NCBI GenBank assembly: GCA_016719105.1
Contig: JADKAQ010000017.1
Span: forward strand, 124,001-188,000
Source of the DNA: Gemmatimonadota bacterium
Lineage (GTDB): Bacteria > Gemmatimonadota > Gemmatimonadetes > Gemmatimonadales > Gemmatimonadaceae
Length of the DNA stretch: 64,000 bases
Direction: 5' to 3'
The notes below the pieces were generated by a model. It saw only the letters and a program-made list of their open reading frames with translations, did no database searches and was not told where the DNA came from. A program made the position numbers and the translations under genes. Of this stretch, positions 25,193 through 34,713 are shown one piece after another (position 1 is the first letter of the stretch; each line of letters opens with the position of its first letter).

Positions 25193-26040
25193 CTAACGAA
25201 TGGCCACGCTGCCGTTGCCGGCCGCCGGGAGTCGGTCGAAGACGGCCGGATCGTGACCGGGAACGACGAGGCGCGGCGGGTGGCGAGGCGCTGCATGCGC
25301 GACTGCGCCGCCAGGTTCGAGAGCGAGTCGAGCGTCTGCGCGATGGGGCGTCGCCGTTCGAGGTTCTCGTACAGATACGCATTGTCCGAGGCGATCACCA
25401 CGCGACCCTCGGCCGTCTGTGCGCTCACGTACTGCGAGGCGAAGGTGTGCTTGCCGCCGAGGTACACGCGCACCCCCGGGCGGATCTCGGTGCTGTCGCC
25501 TTCGGCAAGGCGAATGCGACCAGCATCGAACAGCCGGCGGTACATCGCTGCCACCTCCGGGTCGATCGCCCGGTCCTTCGCCGAACCGTCGGCGCCGACG
25601 TAGTACTCGAACTCGGCGCGCTGGAGCCAGATGCGCGCGTTGGGGAAGCGCTCCACGCCGTCGGCATGATCCCAGTGGATGTGGGTCACGATGATGTCGG
25701 TCACCCGCGCGGGATCGAAGCCGGCGCGCCGGAGCGCCGAGTCGGGGGTGACGTACGCCGCGGGCTTCCACTGCGTGACGAACTTCTCGCGCGTGAAACC
25801 GGCATCGACCAGGACCAGGTCGCCGTTAGGCGCCCGCAGCGGCCAGACCATCATCGCGATGTCGAGTCGTCGTGATGTATCGCTCCCGGCGATGAGCGCG
25901 CGCACCGGGAAACGCGGAATGCTGGCGAATCGCACGGCGAACGCCTCCCAGGTGGGCGACGTGGCACGACCACCGGCGCTGGCGCAGGCGGTCAGCCCAA
26001 CGAGTCCGGACAGAACGGCGGCGGAGCGTGCGATGCGCAT
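25193..26040 (-). CDS. Metallo-beta-lactamase-fold lipoprotein, lactonase-like, frameshifted near its 3' end
   Basis: Predicted exported lipoprotein: LSGLVGLTACASAGG has a lipobox. The fold is seen in NGDLVLVDAGFT, the zinc site VTHIHWDHADG (HxHxDH), the later GGKHTFASQYV and VVIASDNAYLYENL, features of the lactonase branch. The main frame drifts after MQRLAT, while the adjacent frame reads PRLVVPGHDPAVFDRLPA with the conserved PGHD and stops at 25193. One base missing around 25272-25284 (GCGCGGCGGGTGG on the plus strand) would join them as a 282-residue protein. Without repair the protein loses the last metal-site motif. It is convergent with the EF-G-like gene and divergent from the PAS kinase. 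Confidence 0.8.
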
Positions 26041-26441
26041 GCGTGGTGGGTGACGGCGGAGCGGTGCGGCAGGGCCGGTCAGCGGCGTCTCGCCGGGGCG
26101 CGAGGTCGTGCGACCGCCGACGATGGTCTGTCGGACGGCGAGCGCTCGCAGGGTGAGCATCAGTCTCTGCAGCACGCTGCGCGCGGAGGCCGTGCCAAGC
26201 ATCCCGGCAGGACGGGGCCACGTCAAGCCGAGACTCCCACTGGGGACACATGCGCTCCCCATTTGCCGCGTGGTCCGCTCCCGATGGCATCCGTGACTCC
26301 ACGCGCGATTCGGAGGTGCCGATACTCTGCGTCAGTGCGCGTCTCCGTCGGGCGACCCACGAGTCATTGGGGTCGTCGCGCGCGGGACGTCGTGAAGCCG
26401 CGACTCGCTCGTCCCATCCCCGCCGACCGCCGCCATCGTTC

Positions 26442-28761
26442 ATGCCGCCCGTCGTCCCGCCAGGAACCGACTTCCCGCTGCCCGCCGCGGCGGTGACTGC
26501 GCTGCTGGGCGACGAGGCACGGGTGCGGTCGGCCGCGCAGGACCTGGCGCAGGCGATCGTAGCGGGTGCCAACGACGGGATCGTCACCTTCGACGAGTCG
26601 CGTCGCTACACGCTGTGGAATCCGGCGATGGAGCAGCTCTATGGCGTGCCGAGCACCGAGGTCATCGGGCGCACGCCCGACGAGTGCTTTCCAACGCTCG
26701 CCCGTTCGTGGCTGAGGGACGCGTACGACGCCGCACTGCGCGGCGAAACGGTCTCGCTGCCGGCGCGCGAGATCACCTCGCGCTCGACCGGGCGCACGGC
26801 GATCGTCGACGCCACGTATCGCCCCTTGTACGATGCGCACGGGAGGCGCATCGGCGGTGTAGGGACGCTGCGTGACATCACGCGCGAGCGCGAAACGGCC
26901 CACCGCCTGGCGCGACTCTCGGCGATCGCGGAGCAGACGAACGAAGGGGTCGTGATGACCGACGCGGCCGGGTGCATCGTGTGGGTCAACGCGGCCTGGC
27001 AGCGCATCACGGGGTGGACGCTGATTGAGGTGGCAGGGCGCACCCCGGGCGCGGTGCTAAGGGGGCCGTACTCGCTCCCCGATGCCCGCGTGGTGATTCG
27101 CGAGGCCCTTGCAGCTGGCCAGCCCTACAGCGGGACGATCGTCAACCATCGGCGTGATGGCACGCCGCTCTGGATGATCGTGCACGTCACGCCGATGCGC
27201 GACGCCGACGGGACGCTCACCGGATGGGTCGGCATCCAGCACGACATCACCGAGCTGCGGGCGCGCGAGCAGCAACTCAAGGCCGAGCGCGCGTTCGCGG
27301 CGTCGCTCGTCGCGGCCAATGCGGATGGCATCGTGGCGTTCGACCGGTCGTTGCGCGTGACGGAGTGGAATCCCACGATGCACGAGTGGTCCGGCATCCC
27401 GCGCTCGGCCGCGCTCGGCCTGCACCTCGATGACGTCATGCCGCTGGCGGAGGCCGAGGCGCGACGGGCGAGATTCGAGCGACTGCTGCGCGATGGTGAG
27501 CCGTTCTTCAGCGCACGCGACTACACCTTTCCCTGGTCCTCGGCCGTCTGGCATGTCGAGACCGTTGTCACTCCCATTCGCGACCTCGACTCCGGCGAGA
27601 TCACGGGCGCGCTGGCGACCATTCGCGAGATCTCCGACCGTTTGAAGGCAGAAGCCGCGGTCCGTCGCGAGCGCGAGCGACTGCTCGACGCCATCGGGGC
27701 GCTCGATTCCGGCATGGCGATGTTCGACGCCGACGAGCGTCTCATCGCCTTCAACCCGAGCTTCGCGCGCCTGCGGCCGGCATCGGCCCCGTTGTCCCTC
27801 GGGATGAGGCTGGCCGAGCTGCTGGGGTACGTGGTGCGGGGCGGGCGTCACCCGGGGACGGGAGAACCGGCGGCCGTCTGGCTCGCGCGGATGCTCGAGC
27901 GGCATCGTGGCGAGGGGGGCGTCTTCGAGGAAGAGGTCGGGCCGTTCATGATGCGCCGTGCAATCGCGCGTACGCGCGACGGCGGGAGCGTCGTCCTCCT
28001 CACCGACATCACGGAGCAGAAGGAGATTCGCACCTCGCTGGAGCAGGCGCGCGACGCGGCCAACGCGGCGAGTCGCATCAAGAGCGAGTTCCTTGCCCGG
28101 ATGTCGCATGAACTGCGCACGCCGCTCAACAGCATCATCGGCTTCAGCCAGCAGGTGCTGCGCCGTCCGCACGCCCCGCTCCACGATCGCGACCGCCTGT
28201 ATCTCGAGCGCGTGCACCAGAACGGGGCGCACCTGCTGACGCTCATCAACAGCATCCTCGACCTCTCCAAGATCGAGGCGGGACGCATGGAGGTGGTGCT
28301 CGCGCCGACCGACGTGGGGGGGCTGGTGCGCGAGACCGTCGCCTTGCTCGAGGGCAACGCGCGCGGCGACCGGGTCGAGCTGCGCCTCGAGCTCCCGCCC
28401 GTCCTGCGCCCGGTCCTCACCGATGCGGGTCAACTCCGGCAGGTGATCATCAACCTCGTCGGCAACGCCCTCAAGTTCACGCATGCCGGGAGCGTCGTCG
28501 TGCGGGTGGAGGCCGACGATCAGCAGCGTCCGACGCGGATCTCGGTGATCGATACCGGGGTCGGGATCCCCGCCGAGCGGCTCGACGCCATCTTCGAGGC
28601 CTTCGAGCAGGTCGACGTGTCCACCGCGCGCACTTATGGCGGAACCGGCCTCGGGCTGGCGATCTCGCGGGCGATCTGCCAACTGCTCGGCGCACGGCTC
28701 GACGACGAGCGTCGAGGGGAGCGGATCGACGTTCACCATCGCGCTGCCGTCGGCGCCCTAG
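26442..28761 (+). CDS. Multi-PAS sensor histidine kinase, frameshifted in the last 20 codons
   Basis: Soluble kinase with no membrane segments. Four PAS-type units can be followed: ANDGIVTFDESRRYTLWNPA, TNEGVVMTDAAGCIVWVNAA, NADGIVAFDRSLRVTEWNPT and ALDSGMAMFDADERLIAFNP, the first three with PAC-type ends. The kinase core has the H-box FLARMSHELRTPLNSIIGFS, N box QVIINLVGNALKFTH, G1 ISVIDTGVGIP and G2 TYGGTGLGLAISRA. After QLLGARL the current frame becomes meaningless; the other frame reads TTSVEGSGSTFTIALPSAP then stop at 28761, the expected end. One extra base near 28698-28702 explains this; the repaired protein is 772 residues. Its 3' end overlaps the convergent propeller gene by 29 bp. 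Confidence 0.85.
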
Positions 28762-30931
28762 GGCACGGCGCGTGGGGCCTGGCGCAAGGGCGGGGGCGCC
28801 CTGGGGCGCGCGCCGCTGGGCCCGGCGCCGCTGGGCACGCGCCCTGGTTCCGCTCCCCGCGCAAAATGGTCGTGAGCAGCCCCACCGCGAAGAGTCGCCC
28901 CTGGCCCGGTTCCGCCCACAGCTGCAACAAGTACCGCGTGGTGGGTGAGGCGAGCGACGTCCACGTCACCCCGTCGAAGCGGAGGATGGTGCCGTCCTCG
29001 CCTAACGCGTACACGTCGGTCGGCCCCGTCCCCCACACGTGGCGCAGCGTCTTCTGCACCGGGCTCGCCATGCCGTACCACCGCACGCCATCGTAGCGCA
29101 GGATCGTGGCCGAGTCGCCCACGGCGAACAGGTCGCGCCCGCTCGTCCCCCACACGGCACGCAGCAGGCGCTTGGTCGGCGTCGGCATCGAACGCCACTG
29201 CGTGCCGTCGTAGCGCATCACCAGCCCGGAATCGCCCACGGTGTAGACGTCGGTCGCCGACAGCCCCCACACGTGCCGAAGGAAGGCCGTGGTCCCGCTG
29301 GTCATCGTGCTCCAGGTGCCGTTCCCGCTGGAGTTGAGGATCACGCCGCGCTCGCCGACGATGAACAGGTGCGTGGGATCCGCGGCCCACACGGAACGCA
29401 GCAGCGTGAAGTGACCGCTCGTTTCGCTCCGCCACTGCGCCCCGTCGTAGCGCATGAGCGTCCCCGTGTCTCCCACGGCGTACACCTGCGTGGGCGACGC
29501 CCCATGCACGCCGTACAGCGGCTGCGACGGCGGGGCATCCATCACGCGCCACCCGAGCTGCAAGGTGCGTCGCAGGACCGCCCCGCCGCCGCCCACCGCG
29601 TAGAGCGTCCCGTCGCCCGGCCCCCAAATGGAGGTGAGCGCCGGTGACGTAGTCTCGGGGCGCCACCCGGCGGCCACGGTGCCGCGCAGCACGGTGCCAT
29701 CCCACCCGGCGAGCAGTACGCCGCCGGCGCCGTCGCCCCACACCCCGCGCAGGTTCTGCCCCGTCCCCGTGTTCGGCAGCTCGCGCCAGCCCTGCCCGTC
29801 GAAGTGCACCACCGCCCCGGTGTTGCCGACGGCGAAGACGTCGTTGGCCGCGCGCCCCCAAACGCCGAACAGGTTGCGACGTGTCGTCGCGGGGCGCGCC
29901 TCCCAGCGCACGCCGTCGTAGTGCAGCGTGCGGCCGTTGATCCCCACCGCCCACACGTCCGTGCTGCTACTCCCCCAGAGCCCGAAGAGCGCGTCCTCGG
30001 TGGGCGAGGAGACGGGGACGAACTGCGCACCGTCGTAGCGGATGATGACGCCGTTCTGTCCCGAGAACCACATGTCGCTCGGCGACGTCCCCCAGATCGC
30101 CCAGAGCTCCCAGCCGCGCCGGCTCGAAATCGCCTGCCAGTCGCGGCCGTCGAATCGCAGGATGGTGCCGTCGGTTCCGGCCGCGTACACCTCGTTCGCC
30201 CCGAAGCCGAAGACGTCGAGCAGCGTTTCGCTGGTCGGGCTCGGCATCGGGAGCCAGGACGTCCCGTCGTAGTGCCAGATTGCCCCTGCGGTCCCCACGG
30301 CAAAGACGTCGCGCGCCGACGAGCCCCACACCCCCACGAACGTCTCCGGCGAGCCGGTGTTGACCAGGCGCCAGTTCCCCCCGTTCCCCTGCAGGATGAC
30401 CCCGGCCTGCCCCACGGCGAAGCCGTCGCCCGTGGTGGGGTCGCTCCAGACGCCGAGCAACGAGACGTCGGTGACCCCCTCGCGTTCGACCCCGAACGTG
30501 GGGACGCGGACCGTGGTCCCGACCACGGTGATCTCGGAGGTGGACCGGAGCGTTCCGGCGCTCGCCGTGACGCGCGCCGTCCCGGCGCCGACCCCCTGCA
30601 CGGCACCGGCCGCCGACACGGTGGCGACCGACGGGGCGCTGCTTTCCCACCGGAGGGTGACCCCAGAGACCGCCCCGCCCGTGGCATCGCGCGCCGTTCC
30701 CGTCAGCGGCAGCGTCGATCCGATCGGGATCCACGCCGTGGCTGGGACGACCTCGACCGCGGTGACCCCGGGCGGTGTGGGATCGACCGGAGAGCCGGGG
30801 TCGTCACTGCAGGCCGCCACGCCTCCGAGCAGCGCGAGCACCAGCCGCGCCGCGACCGTCGCGACACGCACCGTGGCCCCTCCGACCGCACGTCGCCGCG
30901 CGTCCGTGCGATTCACGTCATCCACAGGCAT
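28733..30931 (-). CDS. Lipoprotein with a BIG2 Ig-like domain and 14 propeller-type repeats
   Basis: 732 residues. The N-terminus ends in a lipobox (LVLALLGGVAACSDDP), so the protein is probably surface- or periplasm-anchored. Residues about 55-135 form a bacterial Ig-like (BIG2) domain (PIGSTLPLTGTARDATG, SSAPSVATVSAAGAV). The rest is a run of about 39-residue units with the consensus LRxVWGxSxxDVFAVGxxG followed by TILRYDGxxWxxMxSP. I count 14 units from about residue 155 to 705, enough for two seven-bladed beta-propellers. The last 30 residues are Pro/Ala/Arg-rich and run into the convergent kinase gene, possibly read-through filler. Ligand unknown; such repeats are common in Gemmatimonadota and Myxococcota surface proteins. 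Confidence 0.8.
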   Translation of the reverse strand: MPVDDVNRTDARRRAVGGATVRVATVAARLVLALLGGVAACSDDPGSPVDPTPPGVTAVEVVPATAWIPIGSTLPLTGTARDATGGAVSGVTLRWESSAPSVATVSAAGAVQGVGAGTARVTASAGTLRSTSEITVVGTTVRVPTFGVEREGVTDVSLLGVWSDPTTGDGFAVGQAGVILQGNGGNWRLVNTGSPETFVGVWGSSARDVFAVGTAGAIWHYDGTSWLPMPSPTSETLLDVFGFGANEVYAAGTDGTILRFDGRDWQAISSRRGWELWAIWGTSPSDMWFSGQNGVIIRYDGAQFVPVSSPTEDALFGLWGSSSTDVWAVGINGRTLHYDGVRWEARPATTRRNLFGVWGRAANDVFAVGNTGAVVHFDGQGWRELPNTGTGQNLRGVWGDGAGGVLLAGWDGTVLRGTVAAGWRPETTSPALTSIWGPGDGTLYAVGGGGAVLRRTLQLGWRVMDAPPSQPLYGVHGASPTQVYAVGDTGTLMRYDGAQWRSETSGHFTLLRSVWAADPTHLFIVGERGVILNSSGNGTWSTMTSGTTAFLRHVWGLSATDVYTVGDSGLVMRYDGTQWRSMPTPTKRLLRAVWGTSGRDLFAVGDSATILRYDGVRWYGMASPVQKTLRHVWGTGPTDVYALGEDGTILRFDGVTWTSLASPTTRYLLQLWAEPGQGRLFAVGLLTTILRGERNQGACPAAPGPAARAPGRPRPCARPHAPCPRAPTAARW

Positions 30932-31033
30932 CCCACCAGCACTCTATCGGTCAAGAACTCCCCCAAAGTTGCCGATCTTCACAGGGAGGAGAAGGGGCAC
31001 GCACACATCGAGCTGGATAACTAACAGGAAGCG

Positions 31034-34000
31034 GTGCCCGAGTCTCGTTCCGGCGTCAGCGCAACATTCCACATCGGGCTCCCGGCCGAGCAGTTCGCGT
31101 CGGCCTTCCCGTTTCACGTCGCGATCGGGCCCGACCTTGCCGTCCTGCAGGTGGGCAAGTCGCTGCGGCGCGTCTGCCCCGACGTGCGCCCGGGCGTAGC
31201 GGTCGAGGACGCCTTCACCGTCGAGCGCCCGCACGTCCCGCTCAGCTTCGGATCGTTGGTCAAGAACACCGGGCTGCTCTGGCTCCTGGTGCACAAGGCG
31301 TCGGGGATGCAGCTGCGCGGGCAGATGTCGCACGTGCCGGGCGAGGAGGCGGTCCTCTTCCTTGGCTCGCCCTGGCTCACCGACACGGCGGCGATCAAGG
31401 CGTACGGGCTCAACATCTCCGATTTCGCGCTGCACGACCCGGTCGTCGACCTCTTGCAGCTGGTGATGTCGCAGAATGCGGCGCTGAGCGACGTGCGCAA
31501 GCTCGCCGCCAAGCTCTCGGAACAGCGCGCCGAGCTGCGCGAAGCCAACCGTCGCATGGGGTCGCAGACGTCGACCACGCAGGCGCTGGAGCACGCCCCC
31601 ACGCTGCGCGCCGCCGCCCCCACCGTCCTGCAGTCGCTGTTTGACGCCATCGGGTGGGACATGATCGCCCTCTGGTGGGACGCCGGCGACGAACGCACGC
31701 TCGAGTGCCTCGCGCTCGTCGCCGCCGAGGAACCGACGCTCGCCGAGCTCGCCACCGCCACCCGCGCCGCGCGCTTCGAACGCTCCATCGGGCTCGCCGG
31801 ACAGGTGTGGAGCAACGAGCGCCCGCTCTGGGTCGAGGACGTCCGCGAGATGCGGGCGGCGCAGTGCCCGCGCGCCCCCGCCGCGCAGCGCGCCGGGATT
31901 GCGTCGGTCTTTGGCGTCCCCGTACGCGTGGGCGGCGTGGTGCGCGGTGTCATCGAATTGCAGAGTCGCCTCGAGCAGCCGCTGGACGAGGAGGTGCTCA
32001 AGCTCGTCGACGACGTGGCCTCGAAGCTCGGCCAGTTCGAGGCGCGTCGCGCCGCCGAACGCGCCCTCCTGCAAGCCAAGGAAGCCGCCGAATCGGCGAG
32101 CCGAGTGAAGTCCGAGTTCCTGGCCAACATGAGCCACGAGATCCGGACGCCGATGAACGGCGTGCTCGGGATGACGCAGCTCCTGCTCGATACGCTCCTC
32201 ACCGACGAGCAGCGCGACATCGTGCGCACGATCGCTGCTTCGGGCGAGGCGCTGCTCACGATCATCAACGACATTCTCGACCTGTCCAAGATCGAGGCGG
32301 GACGCCTCGAGTTCGAGCACGCCCCCTTCGACCTCGGTCACACCATCGAGGATGTGCTCGAGCTGCTCGGCGCGCGCGCCGAGGAGAAGGAAATCGACGC
32401 GCTCGTGCGCATGACACCGGGATGCCCGCGCCTGCTCGATGGCGACGCGGGGCGCGTGCGACAGATCCTCGTGAACCTCGTGGGCAACGCGATCAAGTTC
32501 ACGAGCCATGGGCGCGTGGTCGTCGAGGCCGAGTGCCTGGAGCGGTCGGGGAACGAGTCGCTCATCCGGCTGGCGGTCCACGACACCGGTCCGGGGATTC
32601 GCGCCGACGTGGTCCCCCAGCTCTTCCAGAGCTTCTCGCAGGGCGACAGCTCGACGACGCGCAAGTTCGGTGGCACGGGGCTCGGGCTCGCCATCACGCG
32701 ACGCCTGGCCGAGGCGATGGGGGGAAGCGCGGGGGTGAGCAGCACCGAGGGCAAGGGATCGACCTTCTGGGTGACGCTGCGCATGACGGTGGGCAAGGCG
32801 CTCCCCTCGGTCGGGCTCCAGCTCGCGCGTGGTGCCGCGATCGTCGTCGAGCCCGATGGCGAGCGCGCGGGGATGTTGCGCCCCCTGCTCGAGGCGGCCG
32901 GCTACGTCGTGCACCTGACGGACAGCGCGGCCAACATCCCCGGGATCGTCGCGGCGCATCCGGGGCAGACGTTCGCCGCGGTCGTGGTCGGCGGGCGCGC
33001 CTCGACGGTGGCGCTGGAAGGCGACGCCGCGACCATTCGTGGCGCCCTCCCCGGGCTGCACACCGTCGTGGCCATCGTGCCGCTTGCGCAGCGCATGAGC
33101 AGCGCCTCGCTCCGCGAAGCGGGCTTCTCGAGCATCCTGGCCCTGCCGCTGCGCCCGTCGCATCTCGTGGCGGCCGTCGCCCCGGCAGAGCCGGCGCCCA
33201 GGCAGGGGGGCGCGCGCGAGTCCGCCGCCGAACAGTCGCACCGGGACGGTCTCCCGCGGAACGGCGAGGCGCTTCCCGTCACCCGACGCATCCTCGTCGT
33301 CGACGACAACGCCGTGAACCAGCTGGTGGCCGTCGGGATGCTGCGCAAGCTGGGCTGTGCCTCCGACGTGGCAGCTGACGGCGCCGACGCCGTGCGCCGG
33401 GTGGCCGAACAGCCGTACGACCTGGTGCTGATGGACTGCATGATGCCCGACATGGACGGATATGCCGCGACGCGCGCCATCCGTGCCGCGGAGCGGGCCA
33501 CCGGTGCGCCGCGCCTCCCGATCGTCGCCCTCACGGCCAGCGCTCGCCGCGAGGATCGTGACCGCGCGATGGAATCGGGGATGGACGACCACGTCGCCAA
33601 GCCGCTCGTGTTCGACGACCTGCGCGAGGTGGTGGAGCGCTGGACCGCCGTGGAGATCCGGCAGGGGGAGCCTGCGGTGGACATCGCCGTCATCGAGCGA
33701 CTGCGCGACACCTACGGCGAGGGAGGGGAAGAGTTCGTGCAGGCCCTCGTCGACCTCTTCATCGACGATGCCCCGCGCCGCCTGGCGACGCTGCGCGCCG
33801 CCGCGGAGTCGGGCGACGCCGATGCGGTGGCCAACGGGGCACACGCCCTGCAGGGGTCGGCCGCCACGTTAGGCGCCGTGGCGCTCACCCGGCTCGCCCG
33901 CGAGCTCGATGCCGCCGCGCAGGCGGGGCCGAACGCACCGCTCGTCTCGCTGGTCGAGCGCATCGGGCACGATGTCGCCCTCGTCTGCGCCCGCTTGCGG

Positions 34001-34039
34001 GAGTTGGTCGACCAGCATTCCCCCCCGGTCGACCTCTAG
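31034..34039 (+). CDS. Hybrid sensor kinase: HNOBA, GAF, HisKA, HATPase, two receivers, Hpt
   Basis: 1001 residues from a GTG at 31034 preceded by AGGAAG. Residues about 20-160 match the heme-NO-binding-associated (HNOBA) domain (FHVAIGPDLAVLQVGKSLRR, WLLVHKASGMQLRGQM, VLFLGSPWLTDTAAIKAYGL), followed by a short coiled coil. GAF spans about 175-340. The kinase core has FLANMSHEIRTPMNGVLGMT, LVNLVGNAIKFTS, HDTGPGIRADV and FGGTGLGLAITRRL. A degenerate receiver (about 595-710) lacks the phospho-Asp. The second receiver is complete (ILVVDDNAVNQLVAVGML, DLVLMDCMMPDMDGYA). The C-terminal Hpt has its His in NGAHALQGSAATLGAV. This is a full phosphorelay in one protein. HNOBA usually follows an H-NOX heme domain, which is absent here. 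Confidence 0.88.
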   Translation: MPESRSGVSATFHIGLPAEQFASAFPFHVAIGPDLAVLQVGKSLRRVCPDVRPGVAVEDAFTVERPHVPLSFGSLVKNTGLLWLLVHKASGMQLRGQMSHVPGEEAVLFLGSPWLTDTAAIKAYGLNISDFALHDPVVDLLQLVMSQNAALSDVRKLAAKLSEQRAELREANRRMGSQTSTTQALEHAPTLRAAAPTVLQSLFDAIGWDMIALWWDAGDERTLECLALVAAEEPTLAELATATRAARFERSIGLAGQVWSNERPLWVEDVREMRAAQCPRAPAAQRAGIASVFGVPVRVGGVVRGVIELQSRLEQPLDEEVLKLVDDVASKLGQFEARRAAERALLQAKEAAESASRVKSEFLANMSHEIRTPMNGVLGMTQLLLDTLLTDEQRDIVRTIAASGEALLTIINDILDLSKIEAGRLEFEHAPFDLGHTIEDVLELLGARAEEKEIDALVRMTPGCPRLLDGDAGRVRQILVNLVGNAIKFTSHGRVVVEAECLERSGNESLIRLAVHDTGPGIRADVVPQLFQSFSQGDSSTTRKFGGTGLGLAITRRLAEAMGGSAGVSSTEGKGSTFWVTLRMTVGKALPSVGLQLARGAAIVVEPDGERAGMLRPLLEAAGYVVHLTDSAANIPGIVAAHPGQTFAAVVVGGRASTVALEGDAATIRGALPGLHTVVAIVPLAQRMSSASLREAGFSSILALPLRPSHLVAAVAPAEPAPRQGGARESAAEQSHRDGLPRNGEALPVTRRILVVDDNAVNQLVAVGMLRKLGCASDVAADGADAVRRVAEQPYDLVLMDCMMPDMDGYAATRAIRAAERATGAPRLPIVALTASARREDRDRAMESGMDDHVAKPLVFDDLREVVERWTAVEIRQGEPAVDIAVIERLRDTYGEGGEEFVQALVDLFIDDAPRRLATLRAAAESGDADAVANGAHALQGSAATLGAVALTRLARELDAAAQAGPNAPLVSLVERIGHDVALVCARLRELVDQHSPPVDL

Positions 34040-34043
34040 GACT

Positions 34044-34064
34044 CCCGAGGTCACGCACCTCGGG
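34044..34064 (+). terminator. Hairpin after the hybrid kinase
   Basis: Eight-base perfect stem CCCGAGGT / ACCTCGGG with loop CACGC, four bases after the stop. The trailing sequence (CACGCGACGTTTA) is only weakly T-rich. Confidence 0.55.
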
Positions 34065-34144
34065 CACGCGACGTTTAGGCGTCGACGGCCGGCGAACTTC
34101 GAGCCGTCACGCCGCCAGCACGACGCTTCGCGCCGGACGCTCGC

Positions 34145-34561
34145 TCAGGGGACGCGGCGCGCGGCTCCGGTGAGCACGAGGATCGCCCCCGCCGGGTGGT
34201 CCATCCCCCAGCGCATTTGTGCCTGTGTGGCGCCGACGAAGCGAATCTCGACGATCCCGTCGATCGGGATGTTGCGCAGCGTTGACGAATCGCCGTACCG
34301 CTGGTTGTCGAGGTACACCACGGGCGACACGCTGCTCTCGCGCGGACGCAGGAGCGTGGTCGGGCCGCGTCCCGCGAGGAAGGCCGGACGCAACAGGCGC
34401 ACCGCGTCGTATGCGTTGAGCGCGCTCGACTTGGCGATTTCGCTGCCATAGATGACGTCCGACTGCCGCCCCTGGCCGGCGCTACCACGACCGCCACTAC
34501 CAGTCGCGCACCCTCCGGAGACAACGGACGCCAGCGCCACTCCCAGGAGGAGGCGCCGCAT
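34145..34561 (-). CDS. Small lipoprotein with a TonB-plug-like fold
   Basis: 138 residues from the ATG at 34561 (MRRLLLGVALASVVSGGCAT, lipobox SGGC); an ATG at 34579 would add six residues. The C-terminal half, SPVVYLDNQRYGDSSTLRNI then VEIRFVGATQAQMRWGMDHP and AGAILVLTG, follows the pattern of TonB receptor plug domains (a proposed element, a named residue path, ending in xGxIxVxT). There is no beta-barrel. Short plug-only lipoproteins like this recur in Gemmatimonadota and Bacteroidota-like genomes; role unknown. Two larger plug-only proteins are at 60393 and 62057 in this window. It is convergent with the hybrid kinase. Confidence 0.6.
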   Translation of the reverse strand: MRRLLLGVALASVVSGGCATGSGGRGSAGQGRQSDVIYGSEIAKSSALNAYDAVRLLRPAFLAGRGPTTLLRPRESSVSPVVYLDNQRYGDSSTLRNIPIDGIVEIRFVGATQAQMRWGMDHPAGAILVLTGAARRVP

Positions 34562-34713
34562 GACGGATCGTGGGGTCATGTGCTGTGCGGGGTTGGGGAA
34601 CGGGGGCGTGCTCCAACTTGTCCGCTCATGCAGTCGCCTGTCCAGACGCGTGGGACGGACGGTGTTGCCCCGCTACGGAACGGTGCGCGAGCGCCCCTGA
34701 ACGGGCCGGCGCG

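Noticed and set aside
30944..33844. A 966-codon open frame antisense to the hybrid kinase
   Set aside because: The kinase on the other strand has continuous domain matches; the antisense frame has none.
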